This document shows positions 12,009-22,624 of a DNA stretch of 64,000 bases, piece after piece. The translations under genes and the position numbers were made by a program. The notes beneath the pieces were generated by a model, which was not told where the DNA came from, ran no database searches, and saw only the letters and a list, made by a program, of their open reading frames with translations. Source of the DNA: Rutstroemia sp. NJR-2017a BVV2 (Eukaryota; Ascomycota; Leotiomycetes; Helotiales; Rutstroemiaceae); NCBI GenBank assembly GCA_002946415.1, contig NJPS01000011.1, positions 434,001-498,000 on the forward strand, given 5' to 3'. How positions within the stretch are numbered: position 1 is the stretch's first letter; each line of letters starts with the position of its first letter.

Positions 12009-13019
12009 TGGTAAGATAATATCATCTTGATTGCGGGGGAACAGTAGATGGGATGGATGGGAATGGGAGAAAATTTACTTCATCCCACCGCTTGAGTCAC
12101 ACGATGAAATGGCAGATAGTCGTTCTGGAACTGTTTTCCAATCTCAAGTTCTTGGATGTTGGGCAAGAGACGAGATGATAGATGGATGAAAGAAGGGAAC
12201 TAGAGGAGACATGAGTGATTGTCCAGCATGTTGTGATTACAATTATGTTTCATATTTCGAGAAAGGGGGCGTTTCTACAATGTTTCTATTTCAGCATGGC
12301 GTTTTGGAGGGAAATCTTTTAACACACTTTTATATTCTTTTGGTTGGTTGGTCGTTTATGTTTCGATTGGTTGAGGAAAGGTCAATCGAAAGTCTGATTG
12401 GTTGGCATGGTTATGATATAAACATGTAAACATGGCAGCAAACAAGACGCTGAGTGCATGTGCGGATGGGCATATAGTGGCATTACGCATTTCTTTTGGG
12501 GGACAGGAAGGGCGTGACTGGGTAGATGTGAGTAGGCGGGCTTGGAGGGGGTGTAGCGGGAAAGGACTGCGCTAGAAGGGAGCTGTATAGAAGGGGTGAA
12601 GGGCTGCGGGAGAGGTGCTTTGCTATGGATCTGGTGGTGCTGATGGAGGCAGGGAGATGACTAAGAGCGGGAGTGGAAGTGGAAGTGGAAGGGGAAGGGA
12701 AATGGATGTATTTTGAATAGATGAATGAATGTATTGTAGCCCATTCAAGTCAAGCCACATCAAATTCTCTTGGAGTCGGACTCAGTCAGACGTTGCAACA
12801 GAGATTCAGACTTCACTGCACGTTTCCAAATTCGGATTCCATCCACAATAGCTGCACGTGATTTACGATAAGCATTAGCGCGCAATACTTTATCTCATTA
12901 GCGGCAAAATAATTTTGAGTGGGCCCAAAATTTTTGGTTTTGCGCGAGCTGCAGAATTTATTTTGAGGGTATCGATAATTCTGCGAACACACTCAGTCTT
13001 ACGTTAATAGATCGCCACC
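12009..13019. other. Intergenic region: BUD6 3' end and HAS1 promoter
   Basis: Contains the BUD6 3' untranslated region, G/A-rich low-complexity sequence around 12640-12710 and, near 12900-13019, the HAS1 promoter. The 72-codon open frame at 12211 has no recognisable features. Confidence 0.55.
12927..12935 (+). promoter_or_regulatory. Candidate RRPE (rRNA-processing element) upstream of HAS1
   Basis: AAAATTTTT sits 85 bp before the HAS1 start codon. This matches the core of the RRPE element that marks ribosome-biogenesis promoters in many fungi. HAS1 is a ribosome-biogenesis helicase, so the context fits. The motif is short and A/T-rich, so chance occurrence is possible. Confidence 0.4.
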
Positions 13020-13023
13020 ATGG
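13014..13023 (+). promoter_or_regulatory. Strong Kozak context of HAS1
   Basis: The start codon is embedded in GCCACCATGG, an ideal eukaryotic initiation context. This supports the chosen start and suggests efficient translation. Confidence 0.75.
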
Positions 13024-14848
13024 ACTCAATTGAACTTCAAAGTAATAAGCGCAAGAGAAAGCACGGAAAGTCTGATAAAAATGCTGCTCCTAAAGTCGAG
13101 GAGCACGTCTTGACGAAGAATTCGGAGAAAGTAGACGATTCGCAAAAAACCACCAAGAAAGCGAAGAAGCACCATGAAGATGAACCCGAAGAGGAAACCT
13201 TCGAAGATGAGGAGGATAACACTGGTGATGTGGTAGAAAACGGGGTGGATGACGACGATAACGAAGAAGAAGAGGGCGAAGATGACAAGGTCAATGGCAA
13301 AGAAGTATCCGCGATCGAGGGCACAGAGCATCTTTCATTACCAACTGCGGGCGAACATGTCCAAAACTTCGCGGATCTGAAGCTCTCCGACAAGACAATG
13401 AAGGCGATTGTTGAGGATATGAAATTCGAGAAAATGACCGAGATTCAACAACGTGGTATTCCGCCTCTCTTGGCGGGTCGAGATGTATTGGGTGCGGCGA
13501 AAACAGGTTCAGGAAAGACTTTGGCATTTTTGATACCCGCGGTGGAAATGTTGCATTCGCTCAAGTTCAAGCCAAGGAATGGAACTGGTGTTATTGTGGT
13601 TTCTCCAACCAGAGAACTGGCTTTACAGATTTTTGGGGTTGCTAGAGAACTCATGGCGCATCATTCGCAAACTTATGGTATCGTTATTGGAGGGGCAAAC
13701 CGAAGAGCAGAGGCAGAAAAATTGGCAAAGGGTGTCAATTTACTCATCGCTACCCCCGGAAGACTTCTCGATCATTTGCAGAATACTCAAGGGTTCGTGT
13801 TTAAGAACTTGAAGGCGTTGATTATCGATGAGGCAGATCGTATCCTGGAAATTGGTTTCGAAGACGAGATGAAGCAAATTGTGAAAGTTCTTCCTAAAGA
13901 CGACCGACAGACTATGCTGTTCTCTGCGACACAAACTACCAAGGTCGAGGATCTTGCGAGAATATCTCTGCGACCAGGGCCGCTTTATATCAACGTCGAT
14001 CATAAGAAGGAGCACAGTACAGTGGAAGGTCTCGAACAAGGATACGTGGTCTGCGATTCTGACAAACGGTTCCTCCTACTTTTCTCCTTCCTCAAACGTA
14101 ACCTCAAGAAGAAGATTATTGTCTTCTTCTCCAGTTGTGCCTGTGTCAAGTATCATGCCGAGCTCCTAAACTATATCGATTTGCCAGTTCTCGATCTACA
14201 CGGCAAGCAAAAACAACAAAAACGAACAAATACTTTCTTCGAGTTCTGCAATGCCAAACAAGGAACGCTCATTTGCACAGATGTTGCTGCCAGAGGTCTT
14301 GATGTAAGTTTTAACCCATCGGCGAATGTATCAATCAGTATCTAACCTCATATCAGATCCCAGACGTAGACTGGGTAATTCAATTCGACCCTCCTGATGA
14401 CCCAACTGACTACATCCACCGTGTCGGTCGAACAGCGCGTGGCTCGAACGGCAAAGGCCGGTCCCTCCTCTTCCTCCAACCCTCCGAAGTCGGTTTCCTC
14501 TCCCACCTCAAAAACGCCCGTGTTCCCGTTGTCGAATTCGATTTCCCCGCCAAAAAGATCGTCAACATCCAATCCCAGCTCAACAAGCTCATATCGCAAA
14601 ACTACTACCTTAACAAGAGCGCAAAGGAGGGCTACAAGAGCTACCTGCAAGCCTACGCAAGCCATAGCTTGAGAAGCATCTTTGATGTAAGCAAGTTGGA
14701 TTTAGTGAAGGTAGCAAGGAGTTTCGGATTCGAAGCCCCGCCGAGGGTTGATATCAGCCTTGGGGCGGGGATGAAGGATAAGAAGCAGGGGAAGAGACCT
14801 TATGGTAGTCAGCCGAGACAGGGTGGTAATTATAAGTCTAGAAGATAG
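13020..14848 (+). CDS. HAS1: DEAD-box ATP-dependent RNA helicase Has1
   Basis: Two exons, 13020-14303 and 14357-14848 (591 residues, phase-0 intron). The N terminus is Lys-rich then Asp/Glu-rich (residues 1-100). Helicase motifs in order: Q-motif region at about 135-150, motif [10 protein letters not shown] (159-167), Ia PTREL (196-200), TPGR (245-248), II DEAD (270-273), III SAT (302-304), [11 protein letters not shown] (449-457, exon 2). [16 protein letters not shown] (394-409) and the [16 protein letters not shown] region after motif VI are diagnostic of Has1/DDX18 among the DEAD-box proteins. Known role: nucleolar helicase needed for early 40S and 60S pre-rRNA processing and release of snoRNAs. 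The tail is basic ([10 protein letters not shown] to the C terminus). No key residue is missing. Confidence 0.96.
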
Positions 14849-16175
14849 AGGGGTGGATAGATGGGGAAAATGGAGCATTGTATGGAGTTATTTTGTACGG
14901 CGTTCGCTGCGCATAATGGAGATATCAATATTGTTCATTATTTGGATGTTTGCATACGAAGTATATGTATGACCATTCTCCTGACAGCATAGATTTGTTA
15001 TTCGCGAAGTGGTTACTGGTGGACTCCTCTCCTCCCTTAATGAGTTTGCCCCTCTCATCTCAACATATATACAACTCGAGCTAAGATCTCGGGAAGCACA
15101 AATTCGATAGGCCCCCCAAAACCAACCACCACCAAAACACACCCTCGCTACTCGGTCCTCGGCCTATCAAGCATTTACAGATACGAAGCACAAACACATC
15201 GGCCTCCCTCTACAAACGCCGGCCGTGCAGTGAGAATCAAAAGCCCCTTTATGCACCCAACGTCCTATATCCGATGAGCCACCCTGTAGAACATCAAACG
15301 GAGAGTCCACGGTTCGTACTGTACGCACGGCTTTAAGCTACGGACGTATCCGAACGGCACAAGAAATTATGATTGGGTAATTGGGCTGCTGCAGTCGGAT
15401 TATCAAAGCGGTTGAGAGGGTTTCATTGGCTGGTGTGAAAAGGTTAAACGGCACGGTGCACGTCACTGTCAGGCTGACTCTTTTTTCTTTCCTTCCAGTC
15501 CTCGACGCGGGACCTACGAGTGCCGACTTAACAGGAGAATAATTTGGATAGCGGGACTCGAGTGGGTTGAAGAGGGTCGGTTTTAAGATTTGATAAAGCC
15601 TACCCGAGGTACATCGTGCAATTTTTGCTGGAAGTTTTCGCTCGGCTTTTGAAGGTTGGATGCGGGAGTGAGAACTTAGACTTGTTGATATTTTTCTTGT
15701 TGTTGGCTGGGTGTACGGGATAAAGTATAGAAGGACCAAAGGAATCTTCTTTAGCTTTCCTTACCAAGCAACTTGCATTCACCACCAGTTAATATAATTC
15801 TTAATGCCCCTTCAGTAAATATTTCTGTCCATTGATTTTTGCTTTCTTGTCTATTTCTCTTATACCTCATCCTCCATTATAGCTACAACTGTTGGATACG
15901 TAAAGGAAAGGCAGTGTTTTTACGAAGTACAAGCAGGGAAGTTAAGCGATTGCTTTATATACTTCGAGGGCAGCCGCTGTTGTCTGACATTATATTTGTC
16001 GAATTGATTACATCAAGACTTTGAGACAAGACGGTTGTGGGAATAAGTCAGACAGGCGATAACTCATTGGCGCTGACATCACCTCCTCGCACGAGCTCAA
16101 CTCAATCTCGTCCCCTGAGCTCACGCTCACACGACCCGCCATCGACATCCACACCAACATACTACCGCCGCAATC
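14849..16175. other. Intergenic region: HAS1 3' end and MFS promoter
   Basis: No credible gene. The open frames at 14888-15142 and 15338-15739 on the minus strand have no motifs. The final 100 bp before the transporter start is C-rich, as is common in fungal 5' leaders. Confidence 0.55.
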
Positions 16176-18274
16176 ATGAATGAAGCAGATCGAGAAATGA
16201 TCCGCAATGAGCGGGACGCCTCCCCCGAGCAATTCGACGCTCTCTCCCCAGCGCTCTCACCGTCCTCTCCACAACCTCGTCACCCCTCCCACGAAATCGA
16301 GCGCATCCCCACGACCTCCTCCACCTCAACCTCCAGCTCCGCCTCCACCGCCTCATCTATGCGCTCGCGCCCAACCATCTCGCAAACCCCCACGCAGCGC
16401 GATCTCGAGCGCCATCCCACAGTCATCTCGCGCATCCAGACGGCGAAAAGCCAGCACACGGGCACAGTAGGACGCAGCAATACTGGGCGGAGCAGCAGAG
16501 CGGATCGCAGACCTTTGCCGGCGATGGGCCTGGGGAAACCGTATCCGCCGCCGTTGCCCGAACAGGAGGAGTATGTGGTGGAGTTTGATGGGCCTGATGA
16601 TCCGCTACATGCGATCAATTGGCCGTTGAAGAAGAAGTGAGTTTATTCCCCCCCGCTTGCACCATTGGGAGATGCAATTGGTTTTTTGCTGGGCGAGATA
16701 AGAATGATGAACTGATGGGGAGAAATAGGGTATTAACGGCAATGATGCTCGGCTATACTACTCTTGTATCGGCATTCACATCCTCGATCTTTTCTACGGC
16801 AACGAGAGCTGTAGCTGCGCAATATCATGTTTCGACGGAAGTTGGCTTGTTAGGTCTATCGTTCTACGTGTTGGGATTCGCCTTTGGACCGATATTGTGG
16901 GCGCCGTTGTCAGAATTAAAGGGCAGACGGTTACCGATTGTTCTGTCCATGTTTGGGTTTTCCATTTTCCAGGTTGCCGTTGCGGCTGCAAAGGATTTGC
17001 AAACTATTCTGATTTGTAGATTCTGGGGAGGTATGTTTATTCTCTTACTTCTGAGCCTCTACCGAAGCTCCTACATTCACAAGGGAAGCAATTGATCTTT
17101 ACTGGACAAAAGACTAACACAAAAACCAGGTATGTTCGGAGCCGCACCCCTCGCAGTCGTAGCAGCTGTATTCAGCGACATGTTTGACAACCGCACCCGC
17201 GGTCTCGCCATCACTGTCTTCAGTATGATGGTATTCTCCGGTCCCCTCCTCGCGCCTTTCATCGGTGGCTTCATCGTCGAATCCCACCTCGGCTGGCGCT
17301 GGACCGAATGGCTCGTCGCAATCATGGGCTTCTCCGCCTTCTTCCTCGACCTGTTCTTCCTCTCCGAGACCTACCCCCCGGTAATCCTCATCAGCAAAGC
17401 CGAAGAGTTGCGTCGCCGCACCAAAAACTGGGGCATCCACGCCAAGCAAGAGGAAATCGAGATCGACTTCCGCGAACTGGTCACGAAGAATTTCAGCAGA
17501 CCTCTACGTCTCCTTGCCACCGAGCCGATTGTCTTGGCACTCAGTATCTACATGGCTTTTATCTACGGCCTGCTCTATCTCTTCCTAACCGCGTATCCCA
17601 TCGTCTTCCAGCAAATCCACGGCATGAGCGGCGGTGTCGGTGGCCTTCCTTATTTCGGCATGATCATCGGTATGCTGTGCGCCGGTATCTACGTCGTCCT
17701 TACCCAACCCTCCTATAACCGCAAACTCACCGCCAACAACGGCATCCCCATCCCCGAGTGGCGTCTGCCCCCGGTCATCATGGGCGGCGTCTCTTTCGCC
17801 TGCGGCCTCTTCTGGTTCGGCTGGAGCGGCTACCGCGCCGACATCCACTGGATCGTGCCCACATTATCCGGTCTCATGACCGGCTTCGGGCTCCTCGCCA
17901 TCTTCCTGCAAAGTCTCAACTACCTCGTCGACGCATACCTCATGTTTGCGGCGTCGGCCATCGCGGCGAATACCCTGTTAAGAAGTCTGGCGGGCGCGGG
18001 CTTCCCGCTTTTCAGTCAGTATATGTTTAAAGCGCTGGGGGTTAATTGGGCGGGGACGCTGCTGGGTTGTGTGGGCTTTGTGCTGGTCCCGATTCCGGTG
18101 GTGTTTTATCTCTATGGCGCGAGGATTAGGGAGAGGAGCGCGTTTGCGCCGACGAAGGTTATGGGGCCCGCGGTAGCGGCGGTGAGGAGGGGGAGTGAGG
18201 AGGGGGAGCGGAGTGCGGGGGAGAATGGCGTGGCGATGGGGGAGAAGGTGAAGACGGGGGAGGATAATGTTTAG
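16176..18274 (+). CDS. Major facilitator superfamily transporter, DHA1 drug/polyamine:H+ antiporter type
   Basis: Three exons: 16176-16636, 16729-17030, 17130-18274 (635 residues). A Ser/Thr/Pro-rich cytosolic N terminus of about 140 residues ends in the subfamily signature [14 protein letters not shown] just before the first membrane span. The motif-A region between spans 2 and 3 reads [13 protein letters not shown], typical of fungal DHA1 carriers. [14 protein letters not shown] and [11 protein letters not shown] are also standard in this clade (Tpo1/Flr1-like and mycotoxin or fungicide exporters). About twelve hydrophobic segments can be counted. The long central loop ([17 protein letters not shown]) and the charged C-terminal tail are cytosolic. 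The substrate cannot be told from sequence. Neighbouring genes do not form a secondary-metabolite cluster, so it may act as a housekeeping or stress efflux pump at the plasma membrane. Confidence 0.88.
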
Positions 18275-19023
18275 GGGTTGAGTTGAGTTGAGGATTGCAA
18301 GGTGTGGGTCGAAGAAGCAAATAAACGAACAGCGCTTGAGCGATGGCTTAGTTGGCTGATTGGTTGAGTTGAAGATGAGCACACGAAACAAACAGCAAAG
18401 GTCCTTTAAGCATTTCAGTTCATTTCACTTCACGTTTTCTTTTCTTGCAAGGAACGAATAAAGGAAGAATGATATCCAGGTGTTTTTTTTCGGAAATGAG
18501 ATGGAAGAGATAATAATACGATTGATGGGAGGAAACAAGAAACGAAAAGGGTTGATTGATTTATTTGCTGGTGGAAAATGAGGAGGGAGGCGGGAGGGAC
18601 TGTATATAGGTTGTGAGCGGGTGGGTGATGCTGTGAAGGAAAGAAAGGAAGAAGTAAGTGAGTGAAGGAAAGAAGGATGGATGGAATAAATAACTAGTTA
18701 ATGAATAAAGAGAGAAAGAATAGGAATAGATAGATTAATGATAATGATATTAGCTCTATCTACTCTATCCTGTCCATTTATTTGATTCAATATAATAAAT
18801 ATAATAAGCATATTTCTATTCTGTTCTGCTCTGTTCTGTTCCGATCTCTCTCCTAACTTAGACGAAGATATCGTGGGTTGGGAGGTTGCTTGGGAGGTAG
18901 TTATATTGTTCATCATATCATATCATATCATATACAGACAAGACAGACAGCAAAGCAAGCAAAGCAAAGCAGCAAGTACACCGAACGAACCCTCACTCAC
19001 TCAACCCTCACTCACTCAACCCT

Positions 19024-19112
19024 TACTCACCCAACTCACTCACCCAACTCACTCACCCAACTCACTCACCCAACTCACTCACCCAACTCACTCACCCAAC
19101 TCACTCACCCAA
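19024..19112. repeat. 13-bp tandem repeat, about seven copies
   Basis: Seven near-perfect copies of ACCCAACTCACTC. They are preceded by two degenerate copies of related ACTCACTCAACCCTC units from about 18991. The 13-bp unit is not a multiple of three, so it cannot code for a stable peptide repeat. Homogeneity of the copies suggests recent expansion. Confidence 0.9.
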
Positions 19113-19615
19113 CGTTCTATTCTCATCACTAGCAAACCAAAAGAAACACAGGCGCTATACGATAAGTTTCAGTAGTTGCAGTTGCAATTGCATTCTAGTC
19201 CCAGATCCCAGTTTAGAAATAAAACATTAGACGAATCGTCATAAGAATGCTTCTATATCATACAATAACACACACATATGCACTTCCCCCACCCCCCTTT
19301 CCCATTTCCATTTCTCCTCCCCTATCTTTTTAGATTCCATACCCTTCCCCCCCTCTCTCCATATGATCAATAAGCATATAGTAAAGTATAGTATAGTATA
19401 TATCTCCCCCCCACCCCTCTCTCCATCTCCTTCCTACCCCCTTCCTACTCCACTAAATAAACAAAAGAAACGATGTAAGAGTCCTCAGCCTAGCATATAT
19501 ATATATATAGCCAGCGCATCCCCATCCCCTCCCCTCCCTCCGCCCTCATTCTCGCCTCTCAAAAGACAACTTCCCATCCCAACACCCCCATATAATCCCC
19601 TCAAAGAAAAAAATC

Positions 19616-19653
19616 CAATTCCAATTCCCATTCCCATTCCCATTCCCAAAACA
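19616..19653. repeat. (ATTCCC)n hexanucleotide repeat
   Basis: About five to six units of ATTCCC following two ATTCCA units. Non-coding, between converging genes. Confidence 0.85.
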
Positions 19654-20214
19654 CAATGAAAAAAACGACACCCATCTGCCCCCAGCCTTTTGTATCGGTA
19701 TAGGTATAGGTATAAATAGGCAGTTATAAAAAGCAGTTTTTGCATCTTTCTTTCTTTTCTTTCCGTATATTCCACACAAACTACTGATCTGATCTGATTC
19801 CGAAAAAGTAAACAGCTCTCAGTACAGTAAAAGTGAGTCACTAGTAAGTAGAGTAGTAGAAGAAGATATAATAATTTTTTTCAGAAACCCTTTTCTTTCT
19901 GCCATGCCTTTTACCTCTCCCCTTCTATTTCCATCCACGACAGAAACAGAAGAAATAAAAAAAAGGTTGCAGCGGTGTTGAAATGTACGATCAAAAAATA
20001 TTGACCACCGAGCCTGCTTTATACACATTCCCCTGCCCTCCCTCCGCACTTTCTGCGTGACGCAAAAGAAGATAAAAATCCGAGGATATTCATATCCCCA
20101 GAAAAACGAGGCCGATTGAAAGGTCCTCATACAACGAAATAACAAATAACACCAGTGCATTTTGTCAAACGAAATAGTTTAACTGCTAGCAGAACGCCAT
20201 TGAAGCCCCCCTCA

Positions 20215-22624
20215 TTAATGGTCATAACCTGCTCCGCGCTGCCAAGGACTAAATAAAATGTATTAGTTTCAGGAAATCAAACTCGATATAATGGATCCAT
20301 GCTTACCTGGCACTGGGTTGGTTTCTGCTGCTGTAGCCACCTGCCGGACTAGCACTATTTTGTGATCTATATCCTGACAGATTTGATGTTGAAGAGTTGT
20401 CTCTGTATGGAGCTGGGGAAGCATTGTTTGATCTATCACTTCCATAGCTCATCAATGGTGCATTGCTGTTCATGCGGCCATCGGGCTGGTTTTGATAGTT
20501 GTTTCTTGGGCCGTCTTGGTAGTTGGGTGGTGGGCCACGATTACCGCTAGCTGGGAATAAAGGCACTGAAGGATCAACAGGAGAGCGAGGTGCATCCCTG
20601 ACCGATGGGTTTGTATCTTTATGAACATCTGTTGTCGAAGGTGGCATATTCGCGGAGTTTCTCAAAGAATCCGAAGACCATGAATCGTTGTCGTCATCCA
20701 AGTCTAGGTTATGCTTGTAGCCAGCCTTGTCTCCTCTAGCGGTAGCTCCCAACGCGTCCAATTCGGTAGTCAAACCAGTTTGTGACTTGATGAACGAAGC
20801 ACGGTCATCCGTCATTGGCAAGTAACGGCTGTCTGGGTTCTTGCGGACGAACGCGTAGATGGTAGCAATCAAGACAAGAACCAGGAGAACTAAAGAAAAC
20901 GCAGCGTTGATGATGAAAAGAACAACTCCCATGACTCCCGTGACTAAGCCTGGCTGGTTGAAAATATCGGTGAAAATAAGTAGGAAAATGGAGTTCAAGA
21001 AGTTGATTGCACAGATCGCAATATTGAAACTGTTAGTGCTCTTGTCCATCCATGGTCGAACAACACTTGCAGAAATCAAAGCAGCTGCCTCAATCAAAAG
21101 GAGAGCAATGGCTTGAACTGTGCCGGTCTCCTGTGCAAATGCAACGAACATTCCCTTAACCACAATGTACACCAATGTCGGGAGGATGTAGTAGTAAGCT
21201 GTGGCTCTGAACTGAACGTAGAGGAAACCCCATTTGTTGAGGGCCGAAGGATCCGAGTACAGGATGTAAGCTGGGTTCTTGTGCATCAACATAGATCGTT
21301 TGGCGATTCGAATAACCTTCATAGCTGCCCAGGCGAGAGTGCCGGTCATTCCGAAGAAAAAGAAGATGGCCAAAACAATCTCAGCTGGGGAATCGTTCTG
21401 AGTGAACTCCCAAAGGCAAAGAATAGTCATTTGAGGATAACCAATAAGAACCATGCGGAACATGATACCTTTCAAAACCGTGAACCAACCATTGCGGAAG
21501 TCCAAGAACTTGTTTGACTTCATCCATTTCATTCTAACAGCAAGCTCACAGAAGCCCTTGAATAGAGCGACACAGAGGATGGTGAGAACAATGAAGATAC
21601 AGAAGAAAGCGAGACCAGTCAAGAACAAGTTGGTAGATTCGATGCCGGCGCGGAAAGCGACTCTTTTAATTCCTTTAACAACGTATGATCCGGTGGTGGT
21701 TGAAGTATCGCCTCGTTTGGTCAACGCCTCGTGAGCTCGAGTTAATAGGTGAATAGTTGTGTCCACGCTTCTCTTTCCCAATGATCGCTTTTCGACCTGG
21801 ACGGATGTTGTCGTCAAGGTGTTGAGGAGAGTGGCGGGAGTTCCACCAGTCGATTTCTGGTACCATGTTGCGATATCTTGCATGAAGTCGACCTCAATTA
21901 TACCCATACTCCAATCAAAATTTTGAGTCCATGATTGCACAATTGGCGGAAGAGGAACAGAAGTCAAACCAATGATGGCCTGGGCTTGGAAGTATCCGAA
22001 AAGAGATAACGCGTTCGATGCGACGTGAGCAGCAGTATTCGAGTGTCCCAATCCGGAAGTCACAGCAGAAGCGACGAGAGCCAATCCAGCAATAACAGCA
22101 GTCGTCCATCCTACGCCCTTCTGATCCACGGTCTTTCCGTTGGATAATTGAGCTTCTACACATGCCAAGCTGACATCAGGATTCGCGGTGCTATTAATGA
22201 GGACTTTCACGTTAGCATCAAGATCTGGAACTCCGTAAGCGATTCCTGGAATTTGTTTAACAATATCCGCCGTGACCACGAGGTTGGATGCGATATCGAT
22301 TTGTCCAGTGCTCATGGGGCACAATCCGTCCAATCCAGAAGTGCAAGGATCGAGGACCCTCTTCAAGAACACATATCCATAAGCCGAGACCTCGATATCG
22401 AAGCTGACGTTGCCCTGGATCGAGGAGACACCAACAACATCGAAGGTGAAGGTTAAGTTATCTGGTGTGAATATAACATCGAATAATGTCGCCGTGAAAC
22501 TCGAATTGTCCTGGCACGCGTTCAGAGATTTCGACTCGATCAATCGTACTGCTGTAGTGTGTGAAATGAAAGTAAGGAAAGAAGCCAAGAAGACCAACGG
22601 CGTTGATAACAACGTCGGTCGCAT
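20215..22624 (-). CDS. FLC/Pkd2-family TRP-like membrane protein
   Basis: Two exons, 20307-22624 and 20215-20248 (783 residues). An N-terminal signal peptide (about residues 1-25) is followed by a lumenal ML-like domain with paired cysteines and several N-glycosylation sequons. From about residue 330 there are roughly nine hydrophobic spans of the TRP-like domain, containing WFTVLKGIMFRMVLIGYPQ and ASVVRPWMDKSTNSFNI. A disordered Ser/Asn/Pro-rich cytosolic tail follows. The tiny last exon supplies SPWQRGAGYDH, a tail I recognise from fungal FLC proteins; the junction is GCC AG|T CCT. Family knowledge: Flc1-3 and Pkd2 act in the ER, vacuole or plasma membrane in calcium homeostasis, FAD or haem transport and cell-wall integrity. 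Which of these applies here is not decided by sequence. If the last intron is retained, the protein ends at SAR and loses this tail. Confidence 0.9.

Larger units (their letters stand above)
18275..20214. other. 1.9 kb intergenic region between converging genes, rich in simple repeats
   Basis: Lies between the 3' ends of the MFS gene (+) and the FLC-like gene (-). It holds several repeat tracts: GAAAG-type purine runs, ATCAT at about 18911-18932, a 13-bp tandem repeat at about 19024-19112 and an ATTCCC array at about 19616-19648. Open frames inside the repeats encode only repetitive peptides. Confidence 0.6.

Noticed and set aside
18873..19175. 100-codon ORF with THSPNSLTQ repeats
   Set aside because: It is a translation of the 13-bp tandem repeat, which is open in more than one frame.
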